NCBI GenBank assembly: GCA_945787585.1
Contig: CALZIG010000066.1
Location: 1 to 14,568 of the forward strand
Direction: 5' to 3'
Origin: an uncultured Gammaproteobacteria bacterium
Lineage (GTDB): Bacteria > Pseudomonadota > Gammaproteobacteria > SZUA-140
DNA length: 14,568 nt
Made by a program: the position numbers and the translations under genes. Shown here one piece after another: positions 1 through 9,929 of this stretch (positions are counted from its first letter, which is position 1; every line of letters begins with the position of its first letter). The notes under the pieces were generated by a model. It made no database searches. It was not told where the DNA came from and saw only the letters and a program-made list of their open reading frames with translations.

Positions 1-1463
1 GCTACCCAACGCCTTGGCGTAACACCATTGGTCTTATTATTGAATCGTTCTGGCCATAACGCATAAAAGTCGCTGAACAACCCCTTCACCAACAGATGAG
101 AATGAAGTGCCGCAACCCCATTCACTGAAAAACTCCCCACAATGGCAAGATAGGCCATGCGTACCTGCTGAACATCACCCTCTTCGATAATCGACATCCT
201 GACCTGGCGCTCACTATCCCCCGGCCATTGCCTTGCCACCAGGCGGAGAAAACGTGCATTGATTTCATAAATGATCTGTAACAGCCGTGGTAACAATTTT
301 TCGAACAGATGTACTGGCCACTTCTCCAGCGCTTCAGGCAGCAGGGTATGATTGGTATAGGCCATCGTTTGACTGGTGATGGCCCATGCGTCGTCCCACG
401 GCAACCCCTTTTCATCCATTAGCAGTCGCATTAATTCTGCCACTGCAATGGTTGGATGGGTATCGTTCATCTGAAAGACATTGAGACTCGCGAACTTACT
501 ATAGTCCTTGCCTTCATTCTGTTCCCACATGCGCAACACATCTTGCAGACTTGCTGAGGCAAGAAAATATTGCTGCTTCAATCGCAGCTCTTTGCCATTT
601 TCACTGGCATCATTGGGGTATAGCACCATGGTGATGTGTTCAGCGTCGTTCTTCGCCTCAACCGCCTCTGGGTAGTCGCCAGCATTGAACTCTTCCAGAC
701 TAAATTCACTGGTCGCGCTGGCGGACCATAATCGCAGGGTATTGACGATATTATTTTTATAGCCAGACACCGGCACGTCATAAGGAATCGCGAGAACATC
801 ATCAGTGTCCAGCCACTGGTATCGACGGTTCCCCTCCATATCGGCAATTTGCGTAACCCGCCCACCGAACTTGATCCGCTGGGTATACTCTGGCCGCTCT
901 AGCTCCCATGGGTTACCGTCACGCAACCAGTGATCGGGTTTTTCAATCTGAAAACCGTTATCGATCTCCTGACGGAACATGCCGTACTCATAGCGAATAC
1001 CGTAACCGACAACCGGTAGTTTTAACGTAGCACAGCTATCCATGAAACAGGCAGCGAGTCTGCCCAGGCCACCATTACCCAAACCAGCATCAATCTCTGT
1101 ACTGGTCACTTCTTCCATCTCCAGTGCGAAGCAGTTCATTGCCGTTTCGGTTTCATCATTCAAACCAAGGTTTAGAATATGGTTGCCCAGCGCCCGTCCC
1201 ATCAAAAACTCAAGTGACATGTAATAGGCCTTGCGACGCCCGGGAGCTTCATGCAAGCGCCAGGTATGTTGCCAGTCTTCCATCACCCGATCACGGATGG
1301 TTAGCGAGAATGCCTCATAGAGGTAATGTGGCATGCAACCAAAATCACGCCCGAGATGACTCACCAGATAGCGTTGAAAGTCACTGGCCAAGGTCTGATA
1401 GTCTGTTGCGAGCGCTTCCATGGGAGGAATTTCCGCTTCACACAAGTTCTTTTCTTTGTTCAT
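1..1463 (-). CDS. glgP: Glycogen/maltodextrin phosphorylase, N-terminal part (cut by left edge)
   Basis: GT35 phosphorylase; it releases glucose-1-phosphate from the non-reducing ends of glycogen or maltodextrin in the cytoplasm. Reading the minus strand from ATG at 1463-1461 gives 487 open codons to the window edge; full-length family members are about 800-830 residues. Family motifs seen: YYMSLEFLMGRALGN at about residue 80, LGNGGLGRLAACF at 128-140, then QMNDTHPTIAVAELMRLL, AYTNHTLLPEALE, NGVAALHSHLL, and KTNGVTPRRW just before the edge. The pyridoxal-phosphate lysine lies in the missing C-terminal half, so catalytic integrity cannot be judged. The start is supported by AGAGG a few bases upstream, inside the end of malQ, whose stop lies 3 nt away. 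Last visible gene of the glgC-GH57-malQ-glgP operon. GlgP and MalP substrate preferences cannot be separated from this sequence; the glycogen context favours GlgP. Confidence 0.95.
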   Translation of the reverse strand, partial: MNKEKNLCEAEIPPMEALATDYQTLASDFQRYLVSHLGRDFGCMPHYLYEAFSLTIRDRVMEDWQHTWRLHEAPGRRKAYYMSLEFLMGRALGNHILNLGLNDETETAMNCFALEMEEVTSTEIDAGLGNGGLGRLAACFMDSCATLKLPVVGYGIRYEYGMFRQEIDNGFQIEKPDHWLRDGNPWELERPEYTQRIKFGGRVTQIADMEGNRRYQWLDTDDVLAIPYDVPVSGYKNNIVNTLRLWSASATSEFSLEEFNAGDYPEAVEAKNDAEHITMVLYPNDASENGKELRLKQQYFLASASLQDVLRMWEQNEGKDYSKFASLNVFQMNDTHPTIAVAELMRLLMDEKGLPWDDAWAITSQTMAYTNHTLLPEALEKWPVHLFEKLLPRLLQIIYEINARFLRLVARQWPGDSERQVRMSIIEEGDVQQVRMAYLAIVGSFSVNGVAALHSHLLVKGLFSDFYALWPERFNNKTNGVTPRRWV

Positions 1464-1466
1464 ATA

Positions 1467-2960
1467 TTACCTCTGATAAACGTAAATATACTGTTTAACA
1501 GTATCTACTATTGTCGGTTTGAGCTGTTTCCAGGTAAAGCGCCACTGCCAGTTGTCTTCCGTCGTGCCGGGGGTATTCATTCTCGCCTCTTCACCCAGCA
1601 TCAATAGATCCTGCATCGGAATCACACACAGGTACGAAACCGATGCCATTGCAGTGCGCATCATTGCCAGCACTTTTTTTTCTTCTACCAGGCCACCGCT
1701 GGCGGTATAAGCTTCGAAATAATCACTATTATAACTACTGGTATCGCGTATCCAGCCCAGCGTTGTATTGTTGTCATGTGTACCGGTATAAATCAAATCA
1801 TGCGATTGGTGCTGATGTGGCAGGTGTGGGTTTTGAGTATTGCCGTCAAATGCAAATTGCAACACCTTCATCCCCGGCAGATTAAAACGGTTTTTAAGCG
1901 CGATCACCTCTGCAGTGATGACACCGAGATCTTCCGCCACCAGTGGCAGAGATGAAAAGTGGTTAAATAACGCAGTTAATAGTGCGTCGCCAGGGACTTT
2001 TTCCCAGCGGCCATTCATCGCAGTCTCTTCTTCTGCGGGAATCTGCCAACACGCCTCGAGACCCCGAAAGTGATCGATACGGATAAGGTCAAACAGTTCC
2101 AGTTGCGTGGTGAAACGGCTTTTCCACCACTCAAACCCGTCATTACTCATAAACTTCCAGTCATACAGAGGATTCCCCCAGCGCTGTCCGGTATCCGAAA
2201 ACGCGTCCGGGGGAACACCAGCGACATAATTCATCTCACCATTTTCATTCATCAAAAAATTTTGTCGTTGCGCCCACACATCAGCGCTGTCCAGCGCAAC
2301 AAAGATCGGCATATCACCAAAGAGTTTCACATCATGGGAAGCTGCATATTCACGCACCTCATGCCACTGGGTAAAAAAGATGAACTGTTCAAAGATGATC
2401 TGTGCGATCAGCTCACTTAGCTGTGCAGAACTTTCAGCGAGCGCTTCTGCTTTTCGATGACGCAACGCCAGCGGCCATTCAAACCACGCTGCCCCCTGAT
2501 AGTGCTGTTTCAATGCCATAAACAGTGCATAGTCCGCGAGCCACGCAGCATGTTTCTGTTTAAAAACATTCAATCGCGTTAACCACGTCTGGCTCGCCTG
2601 CTGATCAAAATTTATTTTGGCCTGTTGCAGGCAGTGCATGCGGTAATGCTCATCATCCATAGTACGGTCTACACACTGCAGATCTAACCACTTGCGATCC
2701 ACAAGCCAGTCAAGGCTAATCAGCGCAGGGTTACCGGCATGTGCCGAGAGGCATTGATAGGGAGATTTATCTTCATGCACAGGACCCAGTGGCAACATCT
2801 GCCACACTTTGATACCACAGCTATGTAAAAACTCGATAAAGCGATAAGCGGCGTGGCCAATATCACCATGCTGCAATGGCCCCGGCAAGGAGGTAGGATG
2901 GAGCAAAACCCCGGCAGCGCGCTGATCAGGCATAGTAAAGGTAACACTGGTTACAGCCAT
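1467..2960 (-). CDS. malQ: 4-alpha-glucanotransferase (amylomaltase, GH77)
   Basis: Transfers alpha-1,4-glucan segments between maltodextrins, releasing glucose and making longer chains that phosphorylase can use. It is 497 residues, close to the usual size of a short bacterial amylomaltase. Visible GH77 landmarks: LHPTSLPG at 20-27, GDMPIFVALDSADVW at 215-229, GVPPDAFSDTGQRWGNPLYDW at about 248-268, nucleophile D296 in RIDHFRG, acid/base E343 in VAEDLG, and D396 in YTGTHDNN. These lie within a few residues of the positions known in Thermus amylomaltase. The ATG at 2960 lies 9 nt after the GH57 stop; no strong ribosome binding site is seen, so translation is probably coupled. An alternative ATG at 2933 would remove nine residues and also lacks a good Shine-Dalgarno. 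Its stop is 3 nt before the glgP start, so the two are almost certainly co-expressed. Confidence 0.95.
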   Translation of the reverse strand: MAVTSVTFTMPDQRAAGVLLHPTSLPGPLQHGDIGHAAYRFIEFLHSCGIKVWQMLPLGPVHEDKSPYQCLSAHAGNPALISLDWLVDRKWLDLQCVDRTMDDEHYRMHCLQQAKINFDQQASQTWLTRLNVFKQKHAAWLADYALFMALKQHYQGAAWFEWPLALRHRKAEALAESSAQLSELIAQIIFEQFIFFTQWHEVREYAASHDVKLFGDMPIFVALDSADVWAQRQNFLMNENGEMNYVAGVPPDAFSDTGQRWGNPLYDWKFMSNDGFEWWKSRFTTQLELFDLIRIDHFRGLEACWQIPAEEETAMNGRWEKVPGDALLTALFNHFSSLPLVAEDLGVITAEVIALKNRFNLPGMKVLQFAFDGNTQNPHLPHQHQSHDLIYTGTHDNNTTLGWIRDTSSYNSDYFEAYTASGGLVEEKKVLAMMRTAMASVSYLCVIPMQDLLMLGEEARMNTPGTTEDNWQWRFTWKQLKPTIVDTVKQYIYVYQR

Positions 2961-2969
2961 ACGTGTCTA

Positions 2970-4691
2970 CTATTGTTTGCCCGGCAACATTGCACCACCC
3001 ATTGCAGGTGTGCCACTCCCAAATGAAAAGGCTTTGGTAAGATATTCCGGCGGCACGACCTCAAGTAGCTGATAAAGGTTACTGAGATGCATCCGGTACT
3101 GCTCTTCAAAGGCAGATACCGACTCGGCCGAGTTGTACTCGCCCATCCACCAGAACCAGTCGGAACTTTCGCAGGTCGCCAGTTGTATCGTCGCGTTATG
3201 TCGCTGTTGTTCATCCAGTCTTCCTTCCGTCATGACCCGGTCATAAACCTTCTTTGCATCCACCAGCATATCCCATGCACGGTTTTTGTCTTTCTCGCCG
3301 ATCCAGGTTGAGAATGTGCCGTAGACCCAGCTACCCGCGACAATCTCTTCCACCCGCGCGCGCTGCTTATGCGACGATAGGTAATCACTATACGTCGTCA
3401 ATTGAATACCTTCATGCTCAATCAACTTTTCATAGAGCGCAGAAAGAAAATGATAGCCATTCTCCGGATAATGCTCCCAGGCATTTTCACCATCGAGAAT
3501 GATTGAAACCAGTCTGTCTGGCTTATCGGCACAACAGGCGGCAATATTATCGAGATGATGAATCAGATTCGCAACAGCATCATCGGCATGCCAGTCAGAA
3601 TATTTAAAGCCAATCAGATCCGAAAGGCCATCATCACGGAAAAAACAGGTCACCTCATTATCGCGATACTGATACCCCTTGTGAATACATTCATCGACAT
3701 AACTGTCCGCCTCAGCGGCCGCCGATTTTTCCAGCGATTGGCGTAACACGGTTTCACCACTGGCCAGCCATTTAAGGCCCATCTCATCTATCAGTTCGAT
3801 GGTTTCGGCGCTCACACTCCCCTCTGACGGCCAGCAGCCACTCGGCATAAAACCAAAGGTATCATTAAAGACCGCCAGCCCCTTTTCCATATGCCAACGA
3901 CTCCTTTCCAGCCCACCGGGATAAGCGGGTGACAATGGCAACTCAACCTTGGGCATCGCCTGCTGCGCACTCTTCAGATCGATCAACAGTGGCAAAATGG
4001 GGTGGGCATAGGGTGTCACCGAGAGTTCTATCCGGCCACTTTCTGCTAACAATTTATAACGGTTCAGTACACCACTCATTAATTCATGAATTATCTCAAC
4101 CAGGGTGTGGCGATCATGCATAGTGAAATGGTTTGCCTGCTTCATCAACGCCTTGATACGCTCATCACTCTTCCGTACGGTTTCGCCCATCCAGCTCAGG
4201 TGATACCAGACCAGCATATCGACAAAAAACTGCTCCGAATAATAGGCAAGTATGTGCGGCGTCTGAATGCCCGTTTCTGCCATATCGGCGAGTACAGTAA
4301 AGGCGTCGAAACGCTCTACCAGTCGCTGTCGGTTAGCACGCAAACAGGTTTTAATAAGCATTAAACGCGCATCGACATCAAGGTGCAAAACAGGATCTGC
4401 CAGCGCGGCCAGCAGCGGATCACGCAACGCCTTGCCGTGATGCAGGTGATCATCTAACTGCTGTGCGTAGTCCTGAATCTGCTCAAGCAGAATGGGTGCG
4501 AAGTTCACTACCGCACGCGCAGCCGGTTGATTTTCCAGATGTGCCACCATATCGACATAGTCTTTGATAGTGTGCAGGTAAGTCCACGGCAGGTGGTACT
4601 CACCATTACGCAGATCACGATAATCCGGCTGGTGCATATGCCAATAGAGAACAACGTTCAATGGATGTCCCTGCACAGCTTTATCTGACAT
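2970..4691 (-). CDS. Glycoside hydrolase family 57 protein (alpha-amylase / glucanotransferase-like)
   Basis: A 573-residue protein with the hallmarks of GH57 (the group often labelled alpha-amylase/alpha-mannosidase, COG1449). Region 1 is [10 protein letters not shown] at 17-26. A probable catalytic nucleophile is E290 in [12 protein letters not shown] probable acid region is [13 protein letters not shown] at 350-362, with D353/D354 as candidates. [17 protein letters not shown] at about 400-416 and [14 protein letters not shown] at 453-466 are further conserved-looking blocks. No signal peptide is visible, so it should act in the cytoplasm on storage glucan. The start overlaps the glgC end by 11 nt and has AGGAA about 8 nt upstream. 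Family members include alpha-amylases, 4-alpha-glucanotransferases, branching enzymes and pullulanases, so the exact reaction is not determined. Its position between glgC and malQ points to glycogen chain trimming or transfer. GH57 membership is firm; specificity is not. Confidence 0.88.
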   Translation of the reverse strand: MSDKAVQGHPLNVVLYWHMHQPDYRDLRNGEYHLPWTYLHTIKDYVDMVAHLENQPAARAVVNFAPILLEQIQDYAQQLDDHLHHGKALRDPLLAALADPVLHLDVDARLMLIKTCLRANRQRLVERFDAFTVLADMAETGIQTPHILAYYSEQFFVDMLVWYHLSWMGETVRKSDERIKALMKQANHFTMHDRHTLVEIIHELMSGVLNRYKLLAESGRIELSVTPYAHPILPLLIDLKSAQQAMPKVELPLSPAYPGGLERSRWHMEKGLAVFNDTFGFMPSGCWPSEGSVSAETIELIDEMGLKWLASGETVLRQSLEKSAAAEADSYVDECIHKGYQYRDNEVTCFFRDDGLSDLIGFKYSDWHADDAVANLIHHLDNIAACCADKPDRLVSIILDGENAWEHYPENGYHFLSALYEKLIEHEGIQLTTYSDYLSSHKQRARVEEIVAGSWVYGTFSTWIGEKDKNRAWDMLVDAKKVYDRVMTEGRLDEQQRHNATIQLATCESSDWFWWMGEYNSAESVSAFEEQYRMHLSNLYQLLEVVPPEYLTKAFSFGSGTPAMGGAMLPGKQ

Positions 4692-5949
4692 AGTGCAGTT
4701 CCTGTCCTAACATATCTGATGTCACCAGTACGATGCCATTCGGCGAGACATGGTATTTTTCCTTGTCCTTTTCAATATCCTGACCAATGTGGGTACCATC
4801 GGGAATCACACAGCCGATATCGATGACGGCACGACTGATTCGGCAGTGCTTGCCAATCTCGACATCTGGCAAAATCACTGATGAATCAATCTTACTATAA
4901 TCATCCACCGTCACATTGGAAAACAGTAATGAGTGACGCACAACCGCGCCGGAAATAATACAGCCCCCAGACACCATTGAGTCCACCGCCATACCACGCC
5001 GATCATCTTCATCGAAGATGAATTTTGCCGGCGGCAGTTGCTCCTGATGTGTCCAGATGGGCCATTGAACGTCATACAGATTTAACTCCGGTGTCACGCC
5101 GATCAGCTCCTGATTCGCCTCCCAGAAGGCATCCACTGTGCCGACATCGCGCCAATAAGACTGAACACCCGTCTCTGAATTCTTGAAGGGATAGGCAAAT
5201 GAGCGATAGTTTTTGATCGCATAAGGGATAATGTCATGACCAAAATCGCGGTTCGAACGGGGCGTATCCGCATCACGAATCAATTGCTCAAACAGAAATG
5301 CGGTATTAAAGACATAGATCCCCATAGAGCACAGTGCATGGTCTTCGTGACCGGGCATCGGCGCTGGGTCCGCCGGTTTCTCTTTAAAGGTACGGATGCG
5401 CATATCCTCTTCGACGCCCATTACGCCAAAGGCAGAGGCCTTATCCAGTGTCACTTCAATACAACCTACTGTCAGATCCGCTTCAGATTCGACATGCTTC
5501 GCCAACATCGCCCCGTAATCCATTTTATAGATATGGTCACCGGCAAGAATCAGCACGTATTCGGGCGAATGATCACGAATGATATCGAGGTTTTGATAAA
5601 TAGAATCCGCCGTACCCGCATACCACGAGGCCTCAATACGTTGCTGTGCGGGCAATAGCTCGACAAACTCACCAAACTCACCGCGTAAATGGCCCCAGCC
5701 ATGTTGAATATGCAAAATCAACGAATGCGCCTTGTATTGAGTCAATACACCTATGCGCCGTATCCCTGAATTAATACAGTTTGATAACGGAAAATCGATA
5801 ATACGAAATTTCCCGCCAAACGGAACGGCTGGTTTTGCACGCCAGGTGGTCAGCTCTTTGAGGCGTGACCCACGCCCACCCGCCATTATCAAAGCCAGTG
5901 TATTTCTCGTCAGATTACTAATAAAGCGTGGTGACTGTTGCGATTTCAT
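4681..5949 (-). CDS. glgC: Glucose-1-phosphate adenylyltransferase (ADP-glucose pyrophosphorylase)
   Basis: Makes ADP-glucose from ATP and glucose-1-phosphate, the committed and usually allosteric step of bacterial glycogen synthesis. Its 422 residues match the usual 420-430. Features seen: nucleotidyltransferase loop MAGGRGSRL at 22-30; K39 in RAKPAV, matching the fructose-1,6-bisphosphate site lysine of E. coli GlgC; Y110 in WYAGTADS; D138 in [11 protein letters not shown]191 in FKEKP; and a C-terminal left-handed beta-helix (roughly 320-400) with hexapeptide-like repeats. The N-terminal arm before the loop is about 20 residues, as in E. coli. K39 suggests activator control by a glycolytic sugar phosphate, which is an inference from homology. 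ATG at 5949 is preceded by AGGTTAA, a modest ribosome binding site. First gene of the minus-strand operon, divergent from glgB. Confidence 0.97.
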   Translation of the reverse strand: MKSQQSPRFISNLTRNTLALIMAGGRGSRLKELTTWRAKPAVPFGGKFRIIDFPLSNCINSGIRRIGVLTQYKAHSLILHIQHGWGHLRGEFGEFVELLPAQQRIEASWYAGTADSIYQNLDIIRDHSPEYVLILAGDHIYKMDYGAMLAKHVESEADLTVGCIEVTLDKASAFGVMGVEEDMRIRTFKEKPADPAPMPGHEDHALCSMGIYVFNTAFLFEQLIRDADTPRSNRDFGHDIIPYAIKNYRSFAYPFKNSETGVQSYWRDVGTVDAFWEANQELIGVTPELNLYDVQWPIWTHQEQLPPAKFIFDEDDRRGMAVDSMVSGGCIISGAVVRHSLLFSNVTVDDYSKIDSSVILPDVEIGKHCRISRAVIDIGCVIPDGTHIGQDIEKDKEKYHVSPNGIVLVTSDMLGQELHYVR

Positions 5950-5989
5950 TTAACCTACTACCCCACTATTGCTTACTTCATTACATTTA

Positions 5990-5995
5990 AGTATA
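5990..5995 (-). promoter_or_regulatory. Candidate -10 element for the glgC operon
   Basis: On the minus strand this reads TATACT, a 5/6 match to the sigma70 -10 consensus, about 40 nt upstream of the glgC ATG. The -35 region at 17-bp spacing (around 6013-6018, reading TTTTTA) is poor, so the promoter may need an activator. The dyad at 6005-6022 overlaps that -35 position. Found by eye only. Confidence 0.35.
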
Positions 5996-6004
5996 TACCT
6001 ATTC

Positions 6005-6022
6005 TGCGTTGCTAAAAACGCA
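6005..6022. repeat. Inverted repeat near the glgC -35 position
   Basis: The arms TGCGTT and AACGCA are perfectly complementary with a 6-nt centre, spanning the likely -35 region of the glgC promoter. Right beside it, 6024-6036 is a perfect 13-bp palindrome, TAAAACAGTTTTA. Either could be an operator. I recognise no regulator for these sequences. Confidence 0.4.
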
Positions 6023-6063
6023 CTAAAACAGTTTTAATGCAAAAATAAATTCATCCAAAAAAA

Positions 6064-6093
6064 TTGCAAATATATAACCGATAATGCTGTAAT
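6064..6093 (+). promoter_or_regulatory. Candidate sigma70 promoter for glgBA
   Basis: TTGCAA at 6064-6069 (4/6 to the -35 consensus) is followed after 18 bp by TGTAAT at 6088-6093 (5/6 to the -10 consensus). Transcription would start near 6100, giving a leader of about 130 nt before glgB. The 17-bp dyad at 6091-6107 overlaps the end of the -10 and the predicted start site. Confidence 0.45.
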
Positions 6094-6107
6094 CTTAGCG
6101 TAAGATT
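6091..6107. repeat. Perfect 7-bp-arm dyad AATCTTA-GCG-TAAGATT
   Basis: A 17-bp perfect inverted repeat with a 3-nt centre, overlapping the -10 and start site of the candidate glgB promoter. That position is typical of a repressor operator. It could also form a weak hairpin at the 5' end of the transcript. I do not recognise the motif. A second, looser dyad (GTTAAT / ATTAAC arms, 12-nt spacer) follows at 6111-6134. Confidence 0.45.
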
Positions 6108-6211
6108 GTCGTTAATGAATTCAGATGAATTAACGGTACCGACAATTCCAGCACCATCACAGAACAAAACATGCGAATACAGCACAATAAATGTGCGTAC
6201 TGCAAAGACTA

Positions 6212-6220
6212 ACAAGGGGA
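6212..6220 (+). promoter_or_regulatory. glgB ribosome binding site with CsrA-like sequence
   Basis: ACAAGGGGA contains the purine-rich Shine-Dalgarno for glgB, 10 nt before the ATG at 6231. It also resembles the ACARGGA core of CsrA binding sites. CsrA repression of glycogen genes by covering a Shine-Dalgarno is known from E. coli glgC; its action here is an inference. No second GGA motif was seen in the leader. Confidence 0.4.
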
Positions 6221-6230
6221 ATAGTGGTAA

Positions 6231-8438
6231 ATGCCAGTTAAACCTGCCAACAAACGTGCTCAAGCCAGCATCTTAAAAGCGCTGCAAGCCGATATGGATA
6301 GGATTAGCCATGCGACCCACCACGCACCCACCACTATTTTGGGCAGACTACCGGATAATACCAGCGACTTTATCCTGTGCTATGCGCCTAACACCGTTGA
6401 ACTTACTTTAAGCGACCTTGATGTCACGACTCAGCGCGTTGCCAAGAGTGATTTCTTTATCTACCAGGGCAGCCTTGATGCCCTGCCCGAGCACTACCAG
6501 CTGAGTCGTACCGACCAGCAACAGTGCAAACATGATTATTATGATCCTTACAGTTTTTCCCCGCAGATCAGCGATTATGACCTGCATCTGTTTGCCGAAG
6601 GGCGTCATTTTCATATTTATAACATCCTCGGCGCACATCAAATCACGATTGATGGCATCAGCGGCGTCCACTTTGCCACCTGGGCGCCGAATGCCGAGCG
6701 TGTCAGCATTGTCGGTGACTTTAATGACTGGGATGGCCGATGTCACCCTATGATGTCACGCGGTGGCAATGGCGTATGGGAACTCTTCATTCCCGGACTC
6801 CACGCCAGCGCGCTCTACAAATTTGAGATCCGCAACCGTCATAGTGGCGAAATACTCAGCAAGACTGACCCCTATGCCCAGCAGATGGAACTTCGCCCAC
6901 GCACCGCCTCTGTGATCACCGAACAAACGACGTTTCGCTGGCAAGATGAGCACTGGCTAACGCGGCGAACCGAGGGCGACTGGCTGCATGCGCCGATGTC
7001 CATTTACGAATGCCATCTCGGTTCATGGCAACGTAACGACGAAAACCAGTTTCTTAATTATCGTGAACTCGCCCATCGCCTGGTTGACTATATTAAAGAG
7101 ACAGGCTTCACCCATATTGAACTGATGCCCATCACCGAGCACCCACTGGACGCCTCGTGGGGCTATCAAACCACCGGTTACTATGCACCCACAAGGCGCT
7201 TCGGCACAGCGGATGATTTCCGCTACTTCGTCGATTACTGCCACCAGCACGAGATCGGTGTACTGCTTGACTGGGTACCGGCACATTTCCCCAAAGACGA
7301 GCACGGCCTGGCCCGTTATGACGGTAGCGCCCTGTATGAACATGAAGACCCACGCCGTGGTGAACACCGCGACTGGGGCACACTCATCTATAACTACGGG
7401 CGCAACGAGGTTAAAAACTTCCTCATCGCCAACGCCCTGTTCTGGCTGGAAGAGTTTCATATCGATGGGCTGCGCGTGGATGCGGTCGCCTCCATGCTAT
7501 ATCTCGATTACTCCCGAGAAGCGGGCGACTGGCTGCCCAATCAGCACGGCGGCAATGAAAACCTTGAAGCGATCGTCTTCATGCGCGAACTCAACAGTGC
7601 TACCCATGCAGAGCACCCCGGCACTATTATCATGGCAGAAGAGTCGACTGCGTGGCCACAGGTCACCCGCCCAGTCAATCTTGGCGGACTTGGTTTTAGC
7701 ATGAAATGGAATATGGGGTGGATGCACGACTCACTCACCTACATGAAGCGAGATCCAATACACCGCCACTACCATCACGATAAGCTCACCTTTGGCCTGC
7801 TATATCTCTTCAGTGAAAACTTTATCCTGCCATTTTCACACGACGAAGTGGTCCACGGTAAAAGCTCACTGCTCAACAAAATGCCAGGGGATGAGTGGCA
7901 ACGCTTTGCCAATTTGCGCCTACTATATACTTATATGTTTACCTACCCCGGCAAAAAACTGCTGTTCATGGGATGCGAGTTCGGACAGGGTACCGAATGG
8001 AATCACGACAAGGCATTAGACTGGTACGTACTTCAATACCCACACCATACAGGTATCAAAAAACTGGTAGGTGATCTGAACCGACTGTATACCCAGCAGT
8101 CCGCCCTGCACTATTACGATTTTGACCATGATGGGTTTGAGTGGATAAGCTGTAATGATACTGACCAGTCAGTCCTCTCATACATGCGCAAGAGTGACCA
8201 CGAAACCGTCATCATCGTACTGAATTTCACCCCGGTCGTGCGACACAATTACCGCGTCGGAGTCCCCATTGCAGGTGAATACGAAGTGCTCTTTAATTCC
8301 GATTCAAACTACTATGCCGGCAGCAATAGCGGGAGCAATGCCACCCTCGTCGCCGACAACACCCCCTGGATGGAACGGCCTGCTTCACTCGCACTGGACC
8401 TCCCACCGCTCGCGGGGCTGGTACTGATTAAACGATGA
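6231..8438 (+). CDS. glgB: 1,4-alpha-glucan branching enzyme (GH13)
   Basis: Cleaves alpha-1,4 chains and rejoins them as alpha-1,6 branches on growing glycogen. It is 735 residues, the long E. coli-like form (728), with an N-terminal extra domain (about 1-125), a CBM48 domain (about 145-235, [22 protein letters not shown]), a GH13 barrel and a C-terminal beta domain. The catalytic triad is visible: nucleophile D417 in [18 protein letters not shown], acid/base E470 in [11 protein letters not shown] and D538 in [12 protein letters not shown]. These are offset by 12 from E. coli D405, E458 and D526. DWVPAHF marks conserved region I. The ATG has AAGGGGA 10 nt upstream. The gene ends in a 4-nt ATGA overlap with glgA, so the two form one transcription unit divergent from glgC. 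Confidence 0.98.
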   Translation: MPVKPANKRAQASILKALQADMDRISHATHHAPTTILGRLPDNTSDFILCYAPNTVELTLSDLDVTTQRVAKSDFFIYQGSLDALPEHYQLSRTDQQQCKHDYYDPYSFSPQISDYDLHLFAEGRHFHIYNILGAHQITIDGISGVHFATWAPNAERVSIVGDFNDWDGRCHPMMSRGGNGVWELFIPGLHASALYKFEIRNRHSGEILSKTDPYAQQMELRPRTASVITEQTTFRWQDEHWLTRRTEGDWLHAPMSIYECHLGSWQRNDENQFLNYRELAHRLVDYIKETGFTHIELMPITEHPLDASWGYQTTGYYAPTRRFGTADDFRYFVDYCHQHEIGVLLDWVPAHFPKDEHGLARYDGSALYEHEDPRRGEHRDWGTLIYNYGRNEVKNFLIANALFWLEEFHIDGLRVDAVASMLYLDYSREAGDWLPNQHGGNENLEAIVFMRELNSATHAEHPGTIIMAEESTAWPQVTRPVNLGGLGFSMKWNMGWMHDSLTYMKRDPIHRHYHHDKLTFGLLYLFSENFILPFSHDEVVHGKSSLLNKMPGDEWQRFANLRLLYTYMFTYPGKKLLFMGCEFGQGTEWNHDKALDWYVLQYPHHTGIKKLVGDLNRLYTQQSALHYYDFDHDGFEWISCNDTDQSVLSYMRKSDHETVIIVLNFTPVVRHNYRVGVPIAGEYEVLFNSDSNYYAGSNSGSNATLVADNTPWMERPASLALDLPPLAGLVLIKR

Positions 8439-9901
8439 GCAATATCCTGTACGTCACTAGCGAGGCCTTCCCGCTGATCAAAACAGGTGGGCTGGCCGAT
8501 GTGGCCGGCAGCCTGCCGATCGCCCTGGCAGAACAGTCCGAGGATATCCGTCTCGTCCTACCGGCCTATCCGCAAGTCATGCAGCAAGTCACAGACACCA
8601 AACCGCTGGCCAGTGGCATTTACTACAACCTTGAAGTCACACTCCTTGAGACGCAGCTCCCCAACAGCAACGTGCCAGTATGGCTAGTGCACTGTCCGGC
8701 TATTTTTGATCGTCCCGGCAGCCCTTATATGAACAGTGCGGGCCAGCCCTGGCACGACAACGCCCTGCGCTTCGCCGTGTTCTGCAAAGTGGCCGTCGAT
8801 ATCGCGATGAACAGGCTTAATTTGAAATGGCAACCCGATGTGGTGCACTGCAATGACTGGCAAAGCGGACTAATCCCGGCGTTGTTACAGCCGCTCAAAC
8901 AGCGCCCGGCTACGGTATTTACGATTCATAACCTCGCCTATCAGGGGCTATTTGATTATCAGACCTTTATCGACCTCGAGCTACCATCTGCCCTGTGGCA
9001 TCCAGAAGGGCTTGAATTTTACCATCAGCTCTCCTTTATCAAAGGGGGGCTGGTTTATGCCGACCGTATCAACACCGTCAGTCCGACCTATGCGGATGAG
9101 ATCCTGCAACCCGAATTTGGCAATGGCCTGAGCGGCTTGTTGCAACACCGACAAGGTCGGCTATGCGGCATCCTCAACGGTATCGATCACACCGTGTGGA
9201 ATCCAGCTACCGATCCACACCTTGCCGCCCATTACGATACCACTACGCTGGATCAAAAGCGCGTCAATAAAACAGCCCTGCAAAAACAGTTCAATCTACC
9301 TATCGATGCAAAAATCCCGCTTGTCGGCATGATCAGCCGGATGGTGGAACAGAAAGGGCTGGATATCATTCTGCAAGCGATGGAAAAGATCATGACGATG
9401 CCACTGCAGCTTATCATTTTAGGCACCGGCGACATGCACTACGAAATGGAACTGATGAAGTGGTCGCAACAGTACCCGGATCGCATCAAGGTCATCGTCG
9501 GTTACAATGAACCTTTATCGCATCAAATCGAGGGAGGTAGTGATCTATTTCTGATGCCGTCGGCCTTCGAGCCATGTGGGCTAAACCAGTTATACAGCCT
9601 ACGTTATGGTACGTTACCGATCGTTAGAAACGTGGGTGGACTCGCCGATACCGTCGTCGCTGCCAACAAGCAAAACCTCGCCAACGCGACCGCTAATGGT
9701 TTTGTGGTACCCGCGCAAAGCGCACCAGCATTAGTTGCCACGCTCAAACAAGCACTGACACTCTATAAACGGCCAAAGGTGTGGCGACAGTTGCAACTCA
9801 CCGCGATGAAGGGAGACTTTTCCTGGCAGCGTAGTGCCAAACACTATCGCGAACTTTATCAACAGGCGATGGCGGACCGGGATCAAATCAACGCCGGTTA
9901 A
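8435..9901 (+). CDS. glgA: Glycogen synthase (ADP-glucose-type, GT5)
   Basis: Adds glucose from ADP-glucose to the non-reducing end of alpha-1,4-glucan. It is 488 residues, close to E. coli GlgA (477). Visible landmarks: KTGGLADV with K16 (E. coli K15, ADP-glucose binding), [16 protein letters not shown] in the first Rossmann domain, [34 protein letters not shown], and the C-terminal donor site [20 protein letters not shown] with E379 (E. coli E377). There is no clear Shine-Dalgarno; the ATGA overlap with glgB suggests translational coupling. Unlike in enterobacteria, glgA is not next to glgC but lies downstream of glgB on the opposite strand. Confidence 0.97.
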   Translation: MSNILYVTSEAFPLIKTGGLADVAGSLPIALAEQSEDIRLVLPAYPQVMQQVTDTKPLASGIYYNLEVTLLETQLPNSNVPVWLVHCPAIFDRPGSPYMNSAGQPWHDNALRFAVFCKVAVDIAMNRLNLKWQPDVVHCNDWQSGLIPALLQPLKQRPATVFTIHNLAYQGLFDYQTFIDLELPSALWHPEGLEFYHQLSFIKGGLVYADRINTVSPTYADEILQPEFGNGLSGLLQHRQGRLCGILNGIDHTVWNPATDPHLAAHYDTTTLDQKRVNKTALQKQFNLPIDAKIPLVGMISRMVEQKGLDIILQAMEKIMTMPLQLIILGTGDMHYEMELMKWSQQYPDRIKVIVGYNEPLSHQIEGGSDLFLMPSAFEPCGLNQLYSLRYGTLPIVRNVGGLADTVVAANKQNLANATANGFVVPAQSAPALVATLKQALTLYKRPKVWRQLQLTAMKGDFSWQRSAKHYRELYQQAMADRDQINAG

Positions 9902-9929
9902 CCGCTGAGTTGTAAGACTTTAGCGAATG
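9902..9929. other. 28-bp convergent junction between glgA and pgl
   Basis: The two stop codons face each other with only 28 bp between them. The only symmetry seen is a 4-bp-stem element, TAGC-GAAT-GCTA at 9921-9932, which reaches into the pgl stop codon and has no T-run on either side. No convincing intrinsic terminator is present, so transcripts from both sides may overlap. Confidence 0.6.

Larger units (their letters stand above)
5950..6230. promoter_or_regulatory. Divergent glgC / glgB control region
   Basis: This 281-bp AT-rich stretch separates the glgC start (minus) from the glgB start (plus). No gene is visible in it. It holds a candidate promoter for each direction and at least four short dyads: 6005-6022, 6024-6036, 6091-6107 and 6111-6134. 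The arrangement suggests shared control of glycogen synthesis and breakdown genes. AT-rich DNA produces short dyads by chance, so each one is only a candidate. Confidence 0.75.

Noticed and set aside
5236..5658. 140-codon plus-strand frame
   Set aside because: Antisense to the conserved core of glgC, with no ribosome binding site or recognisable motif.
7183..7704. 173-codon plus-strand frame, and a 145-codon minus-strand frame at 7023-7460
   Set aside because: Both overlap the catalytic barrel of glgB in other frames and show low-complexity, shadow-type composition.
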